From: Isohypsibius dastychi
Taxonomy: Eukaryota; Tardigrada; Eutardigrada; Parachela; Isohypsibiidae
Direction of reading: 5' to 3'
Assembly: GCA_034696485.1 (NCBI GenBank)
Contig: JAQIWT010000371.1
Span: 1 to 21,998, forward strand
DNA length: 21,998 nt
In this document: positions 1 through 9,896 of the stretch, piece after piece
Numbering within the stretch: position 1 is the stretch's first letter
Layout: every line of letters starts with the position of its first letter
Made by a program: the position numbers and the translations under genes
The notes under the pieces: model-generated
Seen by the model: only the letters and a program-made list of their open reading frames with translations
Told to the model about the DNA's origin: nothing
Databases searched by the model: none

Positions 1-1468
1 CTGCTTGACAGATATCTTCTCTATGTGCTGGATCAGTATGTTCAGAATGATTACGTGCTGGTTTATTTTCATTACGGGCTGAATAGTGAAAACAAACTGC
101 CTTTACGGTGGCTTGTGGAAGCTTATAAAAGTTTCGACCGGAAGTGAGTGCCGGTTGTCACTTTTTCAAAGTCAATGTCAAAGTGGCGTAATCTGGGTTG
201 TTTTAGGTACAAGAAAAATCTGAAGGCTTTATACATCGTCCATCCTACCAATTTTATTAAGATCATGTATTCATGCATGAAAGTGTTCATCAGGTGAGAT
301 TTGTGCAGCGCGTGGCTTTCTAATCAATACTCGTTCCCATTATATTGATTTTGGATGATTTGTGATTTGGCATCAATCGCTGTTCGGGCGGTGCATCGGC
401 GGTGGCATTTGCTTGTTTCAGAGAAGACGATTACTAACATTGATTAATTATGGCAGTTACAAATTCGGGAGGAAGATGATTTACCTTCATTCGCTCGGAG
501 AGCTACGTGATTTTTTGGATCTATCTCAACTCCAGATTCCTCCGGAAGTACTCAAGTAAGCGCCTCATTCAGTTTATCATTTAGCCGAGCACTAATTATT
601 TTCTTCAAAGGCACGACGAAGATATTCGCAAATCGTCGAAGCCGCAGCATATTCAGTCGCTTTCGCGATCTGTGACATCTGCTCTGGCGCCTGCACCAAG
701 TCAGCAGTTTGGCGTCTCTCTTGATCAGTACGGTTTGACGTCTTTTTGTGGCCATGTTCCGGAATATTGCAATGCTTTTATTTCAGCATTAAAAATTTTA
801 ATGGAAGTACTACAGTCCCGCCTATCGTCAAGAACGTTGTGGAATATATTCGCAACCGAGGTATACTTGAATTCGCTTAGTGGTTTGTGGTTGGATCGGA
901 ATTGTGCCATATTTATTAGGCATGGAAACGGAGCACATTTTTCGGCGCTCTGCGAGTATAGTTATGGTGAAGGAACTACAAGCGTTAATTAATCAAGGAG
1001 ACAACGTGGATCTCGGTGCATATGACGACGTCCATCTGGCAGCTGTTTTATTGAAAGCGTTCCTTCGTGAATTACCGGAGCCTCTTCTAACATTCAACTT
1101 ATACGAACATGTTTTAAGCATTCAAGGTGACCTCGGTTCCCGAAACTGGTTACTCTCGTCATTTAGCATTTCGGTTTTCAGGCGTGGCACCTGCTGGTCG
1201 ACCGGAAGTGGTAAAGGTCATGCTTGACGATCAACTGCCTGAAGACAACCTGATCGTTCTTCGATATATTATGGAATTTCTTCATGAAGTTGCCCAGCAT
1301 TCTGAGAAGAACCATATGTCACCATCGAATCTTGCCATCGTGTTCGGACCGAACTTGATTTGGGCCAAGGATGAGCAGGTGTCGCTGACATCTCTGGCGC
1401 CGATCAATACCTTCACGCAAGTCCTGATTGAGCATGCGCCAACTGTGTTTTCTTCATCCCAGCCTTAG
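1..1468 (+). CDS. ARHGAP1: Sec14-RhoGAP protein (ARHGAP1/p50RhoGAP family), 3' part
   Basis: The gene is cut by the left edge. Exons read in one continuous frame: 1-143, 207-293, 457-555, 611-727, 787-860, 920-1126 and 1182-1468 (stop TAG), giving 337 residues. Residues 1 to about 105 are the end of a Sec14/CRAL-TRIO lipid-binding domain (motifs [18 protein letters not shown] and [11 protein letters not shown]). A short linker follows, then a RhoGAP domain from FGVSL (about 143) to the C-terminus. The arginine finger is in IFRRSA (R182 of the fragment). [12 protein letters not shown] and [15 protein letters not shown] supply the other conserved contact residues. Members of this family stimulate GTP hydrolysis by Cdc42/Rho-type GTPases on endosomal or plasma membranes. 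Two oddities are a His in place of the usual Gly just before the finger, and a linker lacking the proline-rich SH3-binding run of human ARHGAP1. The C. elegans counterpart is probably rga-1. The exon 4 donor (GTACGG, 728) was chosen because it restores family-like sequence. Confidence 0.
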
Positions 1469-1863
1469 CCTTGTGTCCCCGGTTGATCATTTCGGATCAG
1501 TAATCCTAGAAAATTTCGCGCAGTTGTAATTAGGTGTTTAGTACCGGTGTCGCGTTTGCTGATCTCGATTTCCGATTGGTGGATTTGTGAAACGTCTTTA
1601 CGTTTTATGTGTTCTGGTTGAGCCGTCCATTTTCATTCGCAGCTGATGCGAAAGTTTCACCGAACTACCGCATTTGTATATATTTTTTATTGCTTTTCTG
1701 CCGCGGTGTGACACGCAAACATTTACGAAAAGCTGTCTATAAAGCTATATACATGTAAACCTGAACTCAGTCTGCTGGTTCACTTTATATTTCGACTTTC
1801 AAGTTCCAAAATCATTGCTAGAATTATCACAGAATTCGTCGGACCACATCGGATGTGTATTAT
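1469..1863 (+). other. 3' flank/3'UTR of the RhoGAP gene
   Basis: No coding sequence is apparent here. This is presumably the 3'UTR and downstream flank of the RhoGAP gene. I see no perfect AATAAA; a TATAAA variant lies near 1738. A candidate transposon starts at 1864. Confidence 0.
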
Positions 1864-2484
1864 CAAAGACTTTCGTGAAGTGTGAAGGCCCACACGGCTC
1901 TGGCGGTGTTACAAGACACCACACACCTTTTACGTCGTTCGGAGTAGGGTAGGGGTGACCAAATTTGCTTGAGCTACCGTCTTTCTTCCGTCTTTCTGAG
2001 CCTGTTTGTCCCTTATTTCGGGTCTACCTTATTCTACTCCAACTTTTCTAAGAGTTTGTGAGAAGATCTCTCAATTGGTGTCATCTGCGATGAGTTCTTC
2101 GCCTGATTCTGCTCACATTTTACGTCGAAACGTTGGTTGATTCTACTGCTTTTTCCAGACTTGTTGTGCTTCTTCACTGCTGTCAATCTCCCATGTGTTC
2201 ATCTTAAAACGTTATTTTGTGTGAGTTATTCTGGTTTTTGATCTTTTGGAGGGCCAGATTGGGCCAACTTTCCATCTGCGAGACCAGAAAAGACCGTCTT
2301 TTCTGTTGTTGTTTTTTTGCCCAAACCTTCCTCTTCGCTCGTCCTCTGCTCGATTCACATGGTTATTCTGAGGAATCATGTCGTTTTTTTAATTAGCCTC
2401 TCTGGCGAAAGAGAAATCGCGCATCTGAAGGCTAGATCTTGTTAAGTGCAGCTCGTCACATAACCAGGTACATTGTACATTTTT

Positions 2485-2931
2485 TGTCCCCCCCCCCTAC
2501 ATGTTTTCAGGCACAACGTATTCGTTACACACAAAATCATTATTTTTAAATCCAAGACTCAGCATATTCAAGAATATCAACTGGCAGAGTTTACAGAATA
2601 GGTGTCCTATCCCAAGATCGATGCAAAACAACTTGCTGAAAAATGGATCAAGCAGTCTTCTCTAGTCACATTGTCAAAAAATAAAGCTGGACCCTTGAGG
2701 GGTCTGGACATGAAATCAATGAAGGGGGTAAGTAAAAATGCCTGAAACCCCCTCCAACCATAGAAATAAGAGATTTAGACTCTATTGCAATAGCCTACCA
2801 GTCTCCCTGCTCGTTCAAAACTAAAAAAGACGGAGTTCTCAATAAGTGAGAGTCAAGAAATACGGTAATTATTAGTGTTTGCTCATGCACGGTGTATCTG
2901 TCTTCTTCGCACGCAGAAGGGGGGGGGACAA
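2485..2931. repeat. Inverted homopolymer pair (C10 ... G9) inside the element
   Basis: TTGT followed by a run of ten C (2488-2497) is mirrored by nine G followed by ACAA (2919-2931). This is a 13-base inverted match about 420 bp apart, within the candidate transposon. The low complexity means chance or slippage cannot be excluded. Confidence 0.
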
Positions 2932-3204
2932 TATATCAGCAGACGGTTGTTTAAAAAAATCCATGTTTTCACCGGTCATCAGCAAAAGTAGGGGCACGGC
3001 TTTTCTGATGGATTTTCCTGAAACCTGTCAAAACTCACTTGTAGAGCTTTGAATTCTCTACAAAATATGTCGCCTCACATGAGTGAGGTCAAGTCGGAAT
3101 CAGTCGGAAATAAAATCCAAAGACAACTTTTGCTCTCGAGTCTCTCTGACTGGTCACCCCTAGTTTGACACGTGGTACAAGCCACGTGGTACACGTTGGA
3201 GGCT

Positions 3205-3315
3205 TGTTAGCGTAGTGGAACAAGCTCATCAAGACCGGTTCTGGTATTATTAATTCAAAACGAGATTACTTTGTAGCAGAACCGGTCTTGATGAGCTTGT
3301 TCCACTACGCTAACA
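3205..3315. repeat. Perfect 39-bp stem hairpin at the element's right end
   Basis: The arm at 3205-3243 is the exact reverse complement of 3277-3315, with a 33-nt AT-rich loop (3244-3276). The arms contain GCGTAGTGGAACAAGC and ACCGGT. The right arm overlaps the inner 5 bp of the terminal inverted repeat, so the hairpin is subterminal in the candidate transposon. Perfect pairing over 39 bp implies either recent formation or selection. If transcribed it would form double-stranded RNA suitable for Dicer processing; that is inference. Confidence 0.
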
Positions 3316-3581
3316 CCGCCAGAGCCGTGTGGGCCTTCACGAAAGTCTTTGTTTGTAGTTGTACTGTAGTTGTAAGAACTAACGTTTTATGGGCACGGAG
3401 TGCACGCTTCCAGATCCACTACGGTAATGGATTTGATCGAAGTGAAATGGAGCTGGGCCGCAAAACCACAACAAATCCAACACCGTGTGTTTGTGTTTTT
3501 GTGAAAAATATTTCCATTGGAAAAATTACGGTACACGTCGTTTGAAAAGCTTGAATCTAAATACTCGAGTGACCGGGAGAC

Positions 3582-6500
3582 ATGGGACGAAAAGTTCATC
3601 TTGCAGCATGTGTGCTGAACCAGTGGGCGATGGATTTCGAAGGCAACTACGAAAGAATTTTGCAAAGTAAGTGTTTTAATAGCTGTATAACATTTGTCTC
3701 CGGGTGTCCGTTATTCTTTGCTCCTTGGGATCGGTGTTTTGGTTCCTGATTGTGTCATTGAATTCCAGGTATCTGCATTGCAAAAGTGAAAGGAGCGAAG
3801 TTTCGCCTAGGACCGGAACTGGAAATAACGTGAGAGAGAAGCTCATTTTTGATGCTTTGATTTATCGGTTGATATTCAATGAACCAGCCTTGGTTGTTAA
3901 ACAAAGTCAACCATTATTTCTTGATCTACGATATCAAACTAGAATAACTTATTTTTTTAAAGGGGGTATGGATGTGCCGATCACTTTCTGGAATGCGACA
4001 CTCTGCTTCATTCTTGGGAAGTCTTGGCGAAACTGTTAAAAGATCCAAAATGTGATGACATTCTTTGTGATGTTGGAATGTATGTATCTCAATTTGCTAT
4101 CCAACTCATTTCTCTGACTCCTGTTTTATCGAAGGCCCGTCATGCACAAGAATGTGGTCTACAATTGCCGCGTGACCTTTCTTAACAAGTTAGCGCAGTT
4201 TGGACTGAGTGAGTTTATTGGAGAATCAAAATGTGTTTGACAGGAACATTTACTTAATTCGCCCTAAAATGGCAATGTGCGACGATGGAAACTATCGTGA
4301 AACGAGATGGTTCATGCCGTGGCAAAAACAACGGATTACCGAAGACTTCTTTTTACCGCGGATGATTTCCGAAATCACCGGACAGGTGAGGAAACAATTC
4401 GTTCTTTCGACAATATGTCTAGCAACGCAAGATGATCTGAATGTGTAGGATACGGTTCCCTTCGGTGATGCGGTGATCGCTACGCGGGATACATGCATTG
4501 GCAGCGAAACTTGTGAGGAGTTGTGGGTACCGCTTGGGTGAGCTCGTTCGAAGACTGACTTTAAGTAAAGAAATAAATTTGCAATTGTGGTTTGATTTTG
4601 GATATAGCTCGCATGTGCCGCAAAGTTTGGACGGTGTGGAGATTTTCACGAACGCCAGTGGAAGTTATCACGAACTGAGGAAGCTGCGTACGGCTTACGA
4701 TTTGGTTGAGTCTGCATCCATGAAGGTAGCTGATTAAAGAAGATGTCTTAATGCAACAATATTCACTGATTCGTCTCTATAGTGTGGAGGGATCTACATG
4801 TACTCCAACATGAGGGGTTGTGACGGAGAGCGCGTTTATTATAGTGGAGGTGCTTGCGTTGCGCTGAACGGTGCCGTTGTGGCTCAGGGAAAACAGTTCG
4901 ATTTGAGCGAAGTGGTAATCAAGCAACAAGTCCACAGTTTTCTTAATGATCGAAAATATTCTGCAACAGGAAGTGCTCACTTGTGTTCTGGATCTTGAGG
5001 ATATTCGAACTTACCGGAACTCCATTCGCAGCCGCTCCTTCACCGTGAGTATCGCTGCTTTGTGCAGTTTAATGTCTGCAGAATACTCACAAGTGTACAT
5101 TACGATTTTTTAGGCGACCAAAGCTCCGGCGTACCCACGAGTCCGTGTGAACTTCGCGCTTGGGCTGGAATTCGATTTGTTCATACCAACGCTGAAACCT
5201 CTTGAGCCGCTTTTCTTTACTCCAGAAGAAGAAATCAGGTATTTTGTGAGATGATTTAATTAGTAGTGTTAAGGAACTCTTTGTTTTTTGTCAGTCTTGG
5301 ACCCGCTTGCTGGTTATGGGATTACTTACGCAGAAGCAAGCAGGGTGGCTTCTTTCTTCCATTAAGTGGCGGAATTGACAGTGCGGCTGTTGCTTTGGTT
5401 GTGTTTTCCATGTGCCGACTCGTGTTGGCCGCCATAAAAAACGGAGGTAAACTGATTATATCACGATGACCTTTCACTTCTCTACACAACAATACTTGCA
5501 GATGACGTGGTCAAGCAGGACCTCTTGCGAATCGTGAACGATCCAAAGTTTGATCCGAAAACCCCCCAGGAAATATGCAGCAAACTTCTGTTCTCGTGCT
5601 ATCTTGGAACAGAAAACTCTTCCGAAGACACCAAGAAGCGAGCGGAAAGTATTGCTCGTCACATCGGCGCTACCCATCACAACGTCGTAATTGATACGGC
5701 TGTTAAGGCTGTTCTGGGGATATTTATCTTACTCGCTGGTAAACAGCCTCAATACAACAATAAAGGTGGCGAAAATCGGGAGCATTTAGCGCTTCAGAAT
5801 GTGCAGGTGAATGTGCTGTCGATTCCGGTTGCTGAATTATCACAGTTTATAATTATCGATATTTTCAGGCTAGGCTTCGCATGATTTTGTCATATCTCTT
5901 CGCCCAGTTGCTTCTCTGGGCTCAGGGTCGTCCTGGCAGCTTGTTGGTTCTCGGAACAGCTAACGTCGATGAAAGGTCACACTGCAAATAAAAGATTTCT
6001 GTTTCTAATTTTAACGTTTTTGTTTTGTTATTCTAGCTTGAGAGGATATTTCACCAAGTACGATTGTTCGAGTGCGGATGTTAATCCAATCGGATCAATA
6101 TCGAAGACCGACCTCCGCAAGTTCTTACGATATTGTCAGAAATCGTTCGATATTCCAATTCTTGAAGAGTACAAGATTCCTCGTTATCGAAGTTGGCTTT
6201 CTGTTTAAAACTATGAGTGTTTAGGCTGCTGAAAGCTGCCCCAACTGCTGAACTTGTGCCATTGGAAGAGGGAAAAGCTGTTCAAACTGACGAGGTGCAG
6301 CATTCTCAACAATTCGACGTTTTGGAGTATTTTTTTGTTACTGAAAAACTGACGTTGTATTTCCAGGCGGATATGGGAATGTCGTATGATGAGCTTTCTG
6401 AATATGGACGGCTCCGCAAAATTGCATGTTGTGGCCCGTATTCCATGTTTTGCAAGTTGATTCACACATGGAAGGATAGGCACACGCCGCGAGAAGTGGC

Positions 6501-6892
6501 CGAAAAAGTCAAGCATTTCTTCAGGACATATTCCATTAATCGTCACAAGATGACCACAATAACACCGTCGTATCATGCTGAGCGATACAGTCCTGATGAC
6601 AACCGGTTTGATCATCGCCAGTTTTTGTACAACACCAAGTGGACTTGGCAGTTTGCAGCGATTGATAGAGCGGTAATTTTGTTTTTAAGAAACTCCACAC
6701 CACCAGACTTTTCACAATTAAATAAATAATAATTAAGATTTTTCACTAATTATATAGTATGTATTAATTTAAGACGACAGTAATGTGTTGACAGATTTAC
6801 ATTATTTATATAGATGTTATTTTCAGGTCGCAGAGCTGGAATCCCAAGGCGGTTTCTTTTCGAAGATAAAAGACGGGATTACTAAATCATAG
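3582..6892 (+). CDS. NADSYN1: Glutamine-dependent NAD+ synthetase (NADSYN1 / qns-1)
   Basis: Complete 711-aa protein; the human enzyme is about 706 aa. Exons: 3582-3666, 3769-3829, 3963-4079, 4135-4188, 4244-4385, 4449-4537, 4608-4725, 4783-4914, 4970-5044, 5114-5238, 5295-5446, 5502-5806, 5869-5975, 6037-6168, 6225-6294, 6367-6672 and 6827-6892 (TAG). The N-terminal nitrilase-like glutaminase domain has the triad E45 (GPELEI), K114 (IRPKMAM) and C175 (GSETCEELW), at the same positions as I recall for the human enzyme. The C-terminal ATP-pyrophosphatase synthetase domain has the P-loop [11 protein letters not shown] (S357-S362). It also has the downstream signatures [22 protein letters not shown] and [15 protein letters not shown]. 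The enzyme amidates nicotinic acid adenine dinucleotide to NAD+ using ATP and ammonia released from glutamine, in the cytosol. The start [10 protein letters not shown] matches the family N-terminus. All visible catalytic residues are intact, so the gene should be functional. Intron acceptors at 3962 and 4134 end in AAAG and GAAG and lack a clear pyrimidine tract. Confidence 0.
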
Positions 6893-7719
6893 GAATCTTT
6901 GGAAGCCCACACTAAAATACCCGCTGAACTGTTTTCTTCTATCGGTGAGTTGTCTTTATTTGGTTAAATCAACGGATTGCTGATGTCATCAATTCTGATT
7001 TGGGTTGTTTCTAATATGGTTTTCTGTGTGGCATTGACATTGAAAGAGAGTCGATTGCGAACAAGTAAATCGGACTGTAGAGCGTCTGGGTTTTTATTTG
7101 ATGTTGGTCGACTCGCTGTTGACACATTTAGAATGGAAATGGAAATTCGATGCAACCGAATGAGGGGTTACTTCAGCTTGTCCATGTACTGGCCAGAAAC
7201 CTGTTTACTACAGCAACTATGCTAGCATATTGCATCTTGTGAATAATTACACTTGTAATTCGGTGAGTTGGGTGTACTGCCGTAACTTTGCCTTGTAAAT
7301 GATGAGTCGCATCGTTTATTTGCTCCGCTCAACTGGAGCCTCAGAGGAAGGTTGAATGTGTGTTTGAAAACTGGTATCAGAATATTATGTTCAGAACGTT
7401 GTTCGTGCTTCTTTCTTTCTTCGATGATAAGATGAGTTTACACTTCCTGTAAATTTTAAAGCAGCAAAATTGATAAAAATTTGTTACAATGTTGTTGGAA
7501 AGTTTTTTTGGAAATCGCTAATTAACTGACTATTTTGAAACATTGTTTTTTCGCAGGTTTAACAAACTGAACCAAGTGAAAGTGGTTGCTAGTGTCCTGA
7601 AGCGAAATACATAGTCTCTTGACTTCGGCGAGGAAAAGGTAGATGCTCCCGCGAAATTTAGCCGGCAGAAAAAGAAAGAGGGTGCCATCCATTGGAGTAG
7701 AACCGGCATTATTTTATGA
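6893..7719 (+). other. Downstream tract of NAD synthetase: possible 3'UTR intron and coding-like remnants
   Basis: After the TAG at 6890-6892 the same frame stays open for 17 codons, up to a consensus donor GTGAGT at 6945. A good acceptor (TTTTTTCGCAG) ends at 7556. From 7558 a frame reads FNKLNQVKVVASVLKRNT, then TAG (7612-7614), then 34 more open codons with a charged composition (for example APAKFSRQKKKEG) to TGA at 7717-7719. With the 6945 donor the join is out of that frame and stops at once. Only a weaker donor at 6949 would keep it. The simplest reading is a 3'UTR intron (6945-7556); a decayed C-terminal extension is possible. I recognise no domain. Confidence 0.
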
Positions 7720-9896
7720 CCTTACATCGCTGCCCCGGTTTTTTGCTTTCTTTTCATTCACCTCGAATAGCTTGGAGAAACGATTTTGATGTGATGAGAA
7801 AGTGGTTGTAGGAGAAGGAAAGAGCATTGACCGTTTGTGAATCAAATAAGCTGTTAACTTCCTGATGCGAGGTTTTATGCTGAATGTGTGCGTCCTTGGC
7901 AGCGGACCGCATCAGACCGCCAAACTTTGTTTATTTCGGGGAAGCTAACCATACCATATGATGCACTCTTTAATAGTTAATGGATTGGACGAACAAAACT
8001 CTCGGGATCTGACTTTCTGCATTTTGAATGATTTTTTTCTTGTTAATATTTCTTTAGTTTTTTACAATCTGTGAACTAGCTCCACAGAGCGTTTGATGAG
8101 TTATGCTGTGTCGTTCGGAGCTTGTACTGAGTCTTCGGTAGCAAGGATAATCCGGATCTCCAGGAGATAAGATTACATGCCGGCGCGCGCGTTATCAATA
8201 TGCGAAACAAAAGAATTTTCGAACGGGTTTCTGAATTAACGCTGTCTGTTAGTCAAACACGTCGATACATAATGGAAAACAATAAAGGGGACGATACTTT
8301 AATTTCAGCACCATATCTCGGACCTTCTCGAAACTGGTTCAGGAAGACGAAGACCAACAGAAATCACACGGAATTCCACTAACATGGCTGTGAGTACCTG
8401 AGTGGGTTAGCTGAAAGATATGATATCAATCCGTCTTTTGCATTGTTGTCGCATTATGGTCTTTTATTTGAAGCGCGAAAAGTCGGTCATGTAGTCTCAG
8501 GGCCACCAAGATTATAAAATATATACCGAAATTATTTATATTTCAGATTTTGCATTTATTTGCATCGAAAACCTCGTAGGAGATTTCGTAGAGGAAAATT
8601 AATCTGTTTTTTATTTCCCATTTTTTGTGGGTGTATTCCGTAGTTGGAAGAAATTTAATTCTCCTCGCTCACGCGCAAGATAGAGAGGACATTCACTCGT
8701 AGCGAATAACGCCAACCGGACGTCGAAGAATTCAATTGTTAAACCAGCTTTGCGCGCTCCTGGCTAGAATCAACCTCATCCATTCCATCAAAATTGCCGA
8801 GCCATTCGAAACACTAACTCATCTTCGAAACTTATTTTCGAAATCATTAAGCAGTCTGCAGCAGCGTCGCAGTATTTCTGGCACTCGCGCTCGCTTTTCC
8901 GAGACTTTATCCTTTCCTCGTAAAAGGGAAAGTTGGTTATTATTTTACAGTTGCAAAGCGGTGATATACCTAATCAATTCAACGCAAACCGCACCGGCAT
9001 TTCGCTAACAGAGCTCAGGAAAGGAAAAGGAAGGCCGGACCGGAACAAGTCTTCAATAAGACGGCCTATTCTACACTCATCACCACTGCTTTCGCAAACA
9101 CAACTACCCGGCCCTGTTTGATATTTTTCCAGCTCGAAATTGAACTCTCTTGAGGTAAGCGGTGTGGCCGGTGTAGCATTGTTTGAGTACATTTTCGCGT
9201 AAAAAAAAAGATGTCCTGCTCAGCGAATTAACCTTGCCTCTTCTAACCATGTTTACGCCATAACAAATTCCATTTTCGTCACGATTATCTTTGCTCGGCG
9301 TTTCAACTGATTTTCTGGCGCAGTTTTGTTCCGCACTTGATTTGGAATTACAGAAATTCGAAATTATTTATCACCTGTTGCATTCGCTTACATTATATTC
9401 GGGTTTATCATGACTCAGCATTTTCTCCTTAGCCCGGTGAACCCCCACAACCAATCGCCCCAGGGTTAACCATCTGGAAATCGACCGCTTGCCTTGCCTG
9501 ACTCGGACATTCGGTTTTGCTCGTCTTCCAAATCTGTTGTTTTTCGAACGTCGAACTTCGAGACACTTGGACGTCGATTGCTGGTTAACTGCTGGTGTTA
9601 CATTCACTTTTGGGTGGGAAATTGGACTGATTCGACCTCGGTTTTCGTGAAGTGGCTCTCGTAATCCTGTCAGCGATTATTCTTCGTTCCGGACATCAGC
9701 CAAGGTTGTTTTAGCTCCATGTGCAGTTTTCCCCACAATTTTCAACTGGAACTGGAGGACTGCCTTCGATCTTCATAATAATCGATTCGTCTGGGGCTAT
9801 TGTGCAACAGTTTGTCTGGTCGACGGTTTTGCCTTCTCGAATTGGACGAACGTTGCGGAAGTAATCTAATAACACTCCTCGACAAAAGCGCTTGAA
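7720..9896. other. Intergenic/5' region upstream of the CREB3L gene
   Basis: No coding sequence here can be supported. Short ORFs exist (for example about 8200-8382 and 8736-9008), but they lack family-like motifs and good splice context. The region probably holds the promoter and 5'UTR of the bZIP gene at 9897. Two copies of GGACGTCGA (8718-8726 and 9569-9577) contain the ACGTC core that CREB-type bZIP factors can bind. No RNA gene was recognised. Confidence 0.

Larger units (their letters stand above)
1864..3351. mobile_element. Candidate non-autonomous DNA transposon with terminal inverted repeats
   Basis: The left end (1864-1911) and right end (3311-3351) are inverted copies. Both contain CAAAGACTTTCGTGAAG followed by GCCCACACGGCTCTGGCGG and TGTTA. 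The only difference is a 7-nt insertion (TGTGAAG, 1881-1887) in the left copy that looks like slippage duplication. A second inverted pair, TAGGGGTGACCA, sits just inside (about 1950-1961 and 3151-3162), so the symmetry continues inward. The 1.49-kb body has no long ORF or recognisable transposase, so the element would be non-autonomous (MITE-like). I find no convincing target-site duplication, so the exact ends and the superfamily are unresolved. It lies between the RhoGAP 3' end and the NAD synthetase start, about 230 bp upstream of the latter's ATG. Confidence 0.

Noticed and set aside
728-815. Alternative RhoGAP splice using the donor at 732 and the acceptor at 815
   Set aside because: It keeps the frame but deletes about ten residues of the domain start. 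The 727/787 junction gives [18 protein letters not shown], which fits the family better.
3288-3670. Overlapping short ORFs on both strands around the NAD synthetase 5' end
   Set aside because: They lie in the transposon end, the promoter and exon 1 in wrong frames, with no family motifs. The NAD synthetase start at 3582 explains the locus.
8200-8382. 60-codon ORF (MRNKRIFERVSEL...)
   Set aside because: No homology recognised, no splice context, and isolated in a region full of stop codons.
8736-9008. 90-codon ORF including SFPRKRESW, reminiscent of repeat-derived peptides in bacteria
   Set aside because: Short, no splice-supported continuation, and one short resemblance is not evidence of bacterial DNA. 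The surrounding sequence looks like ordinary intergenic DNA.
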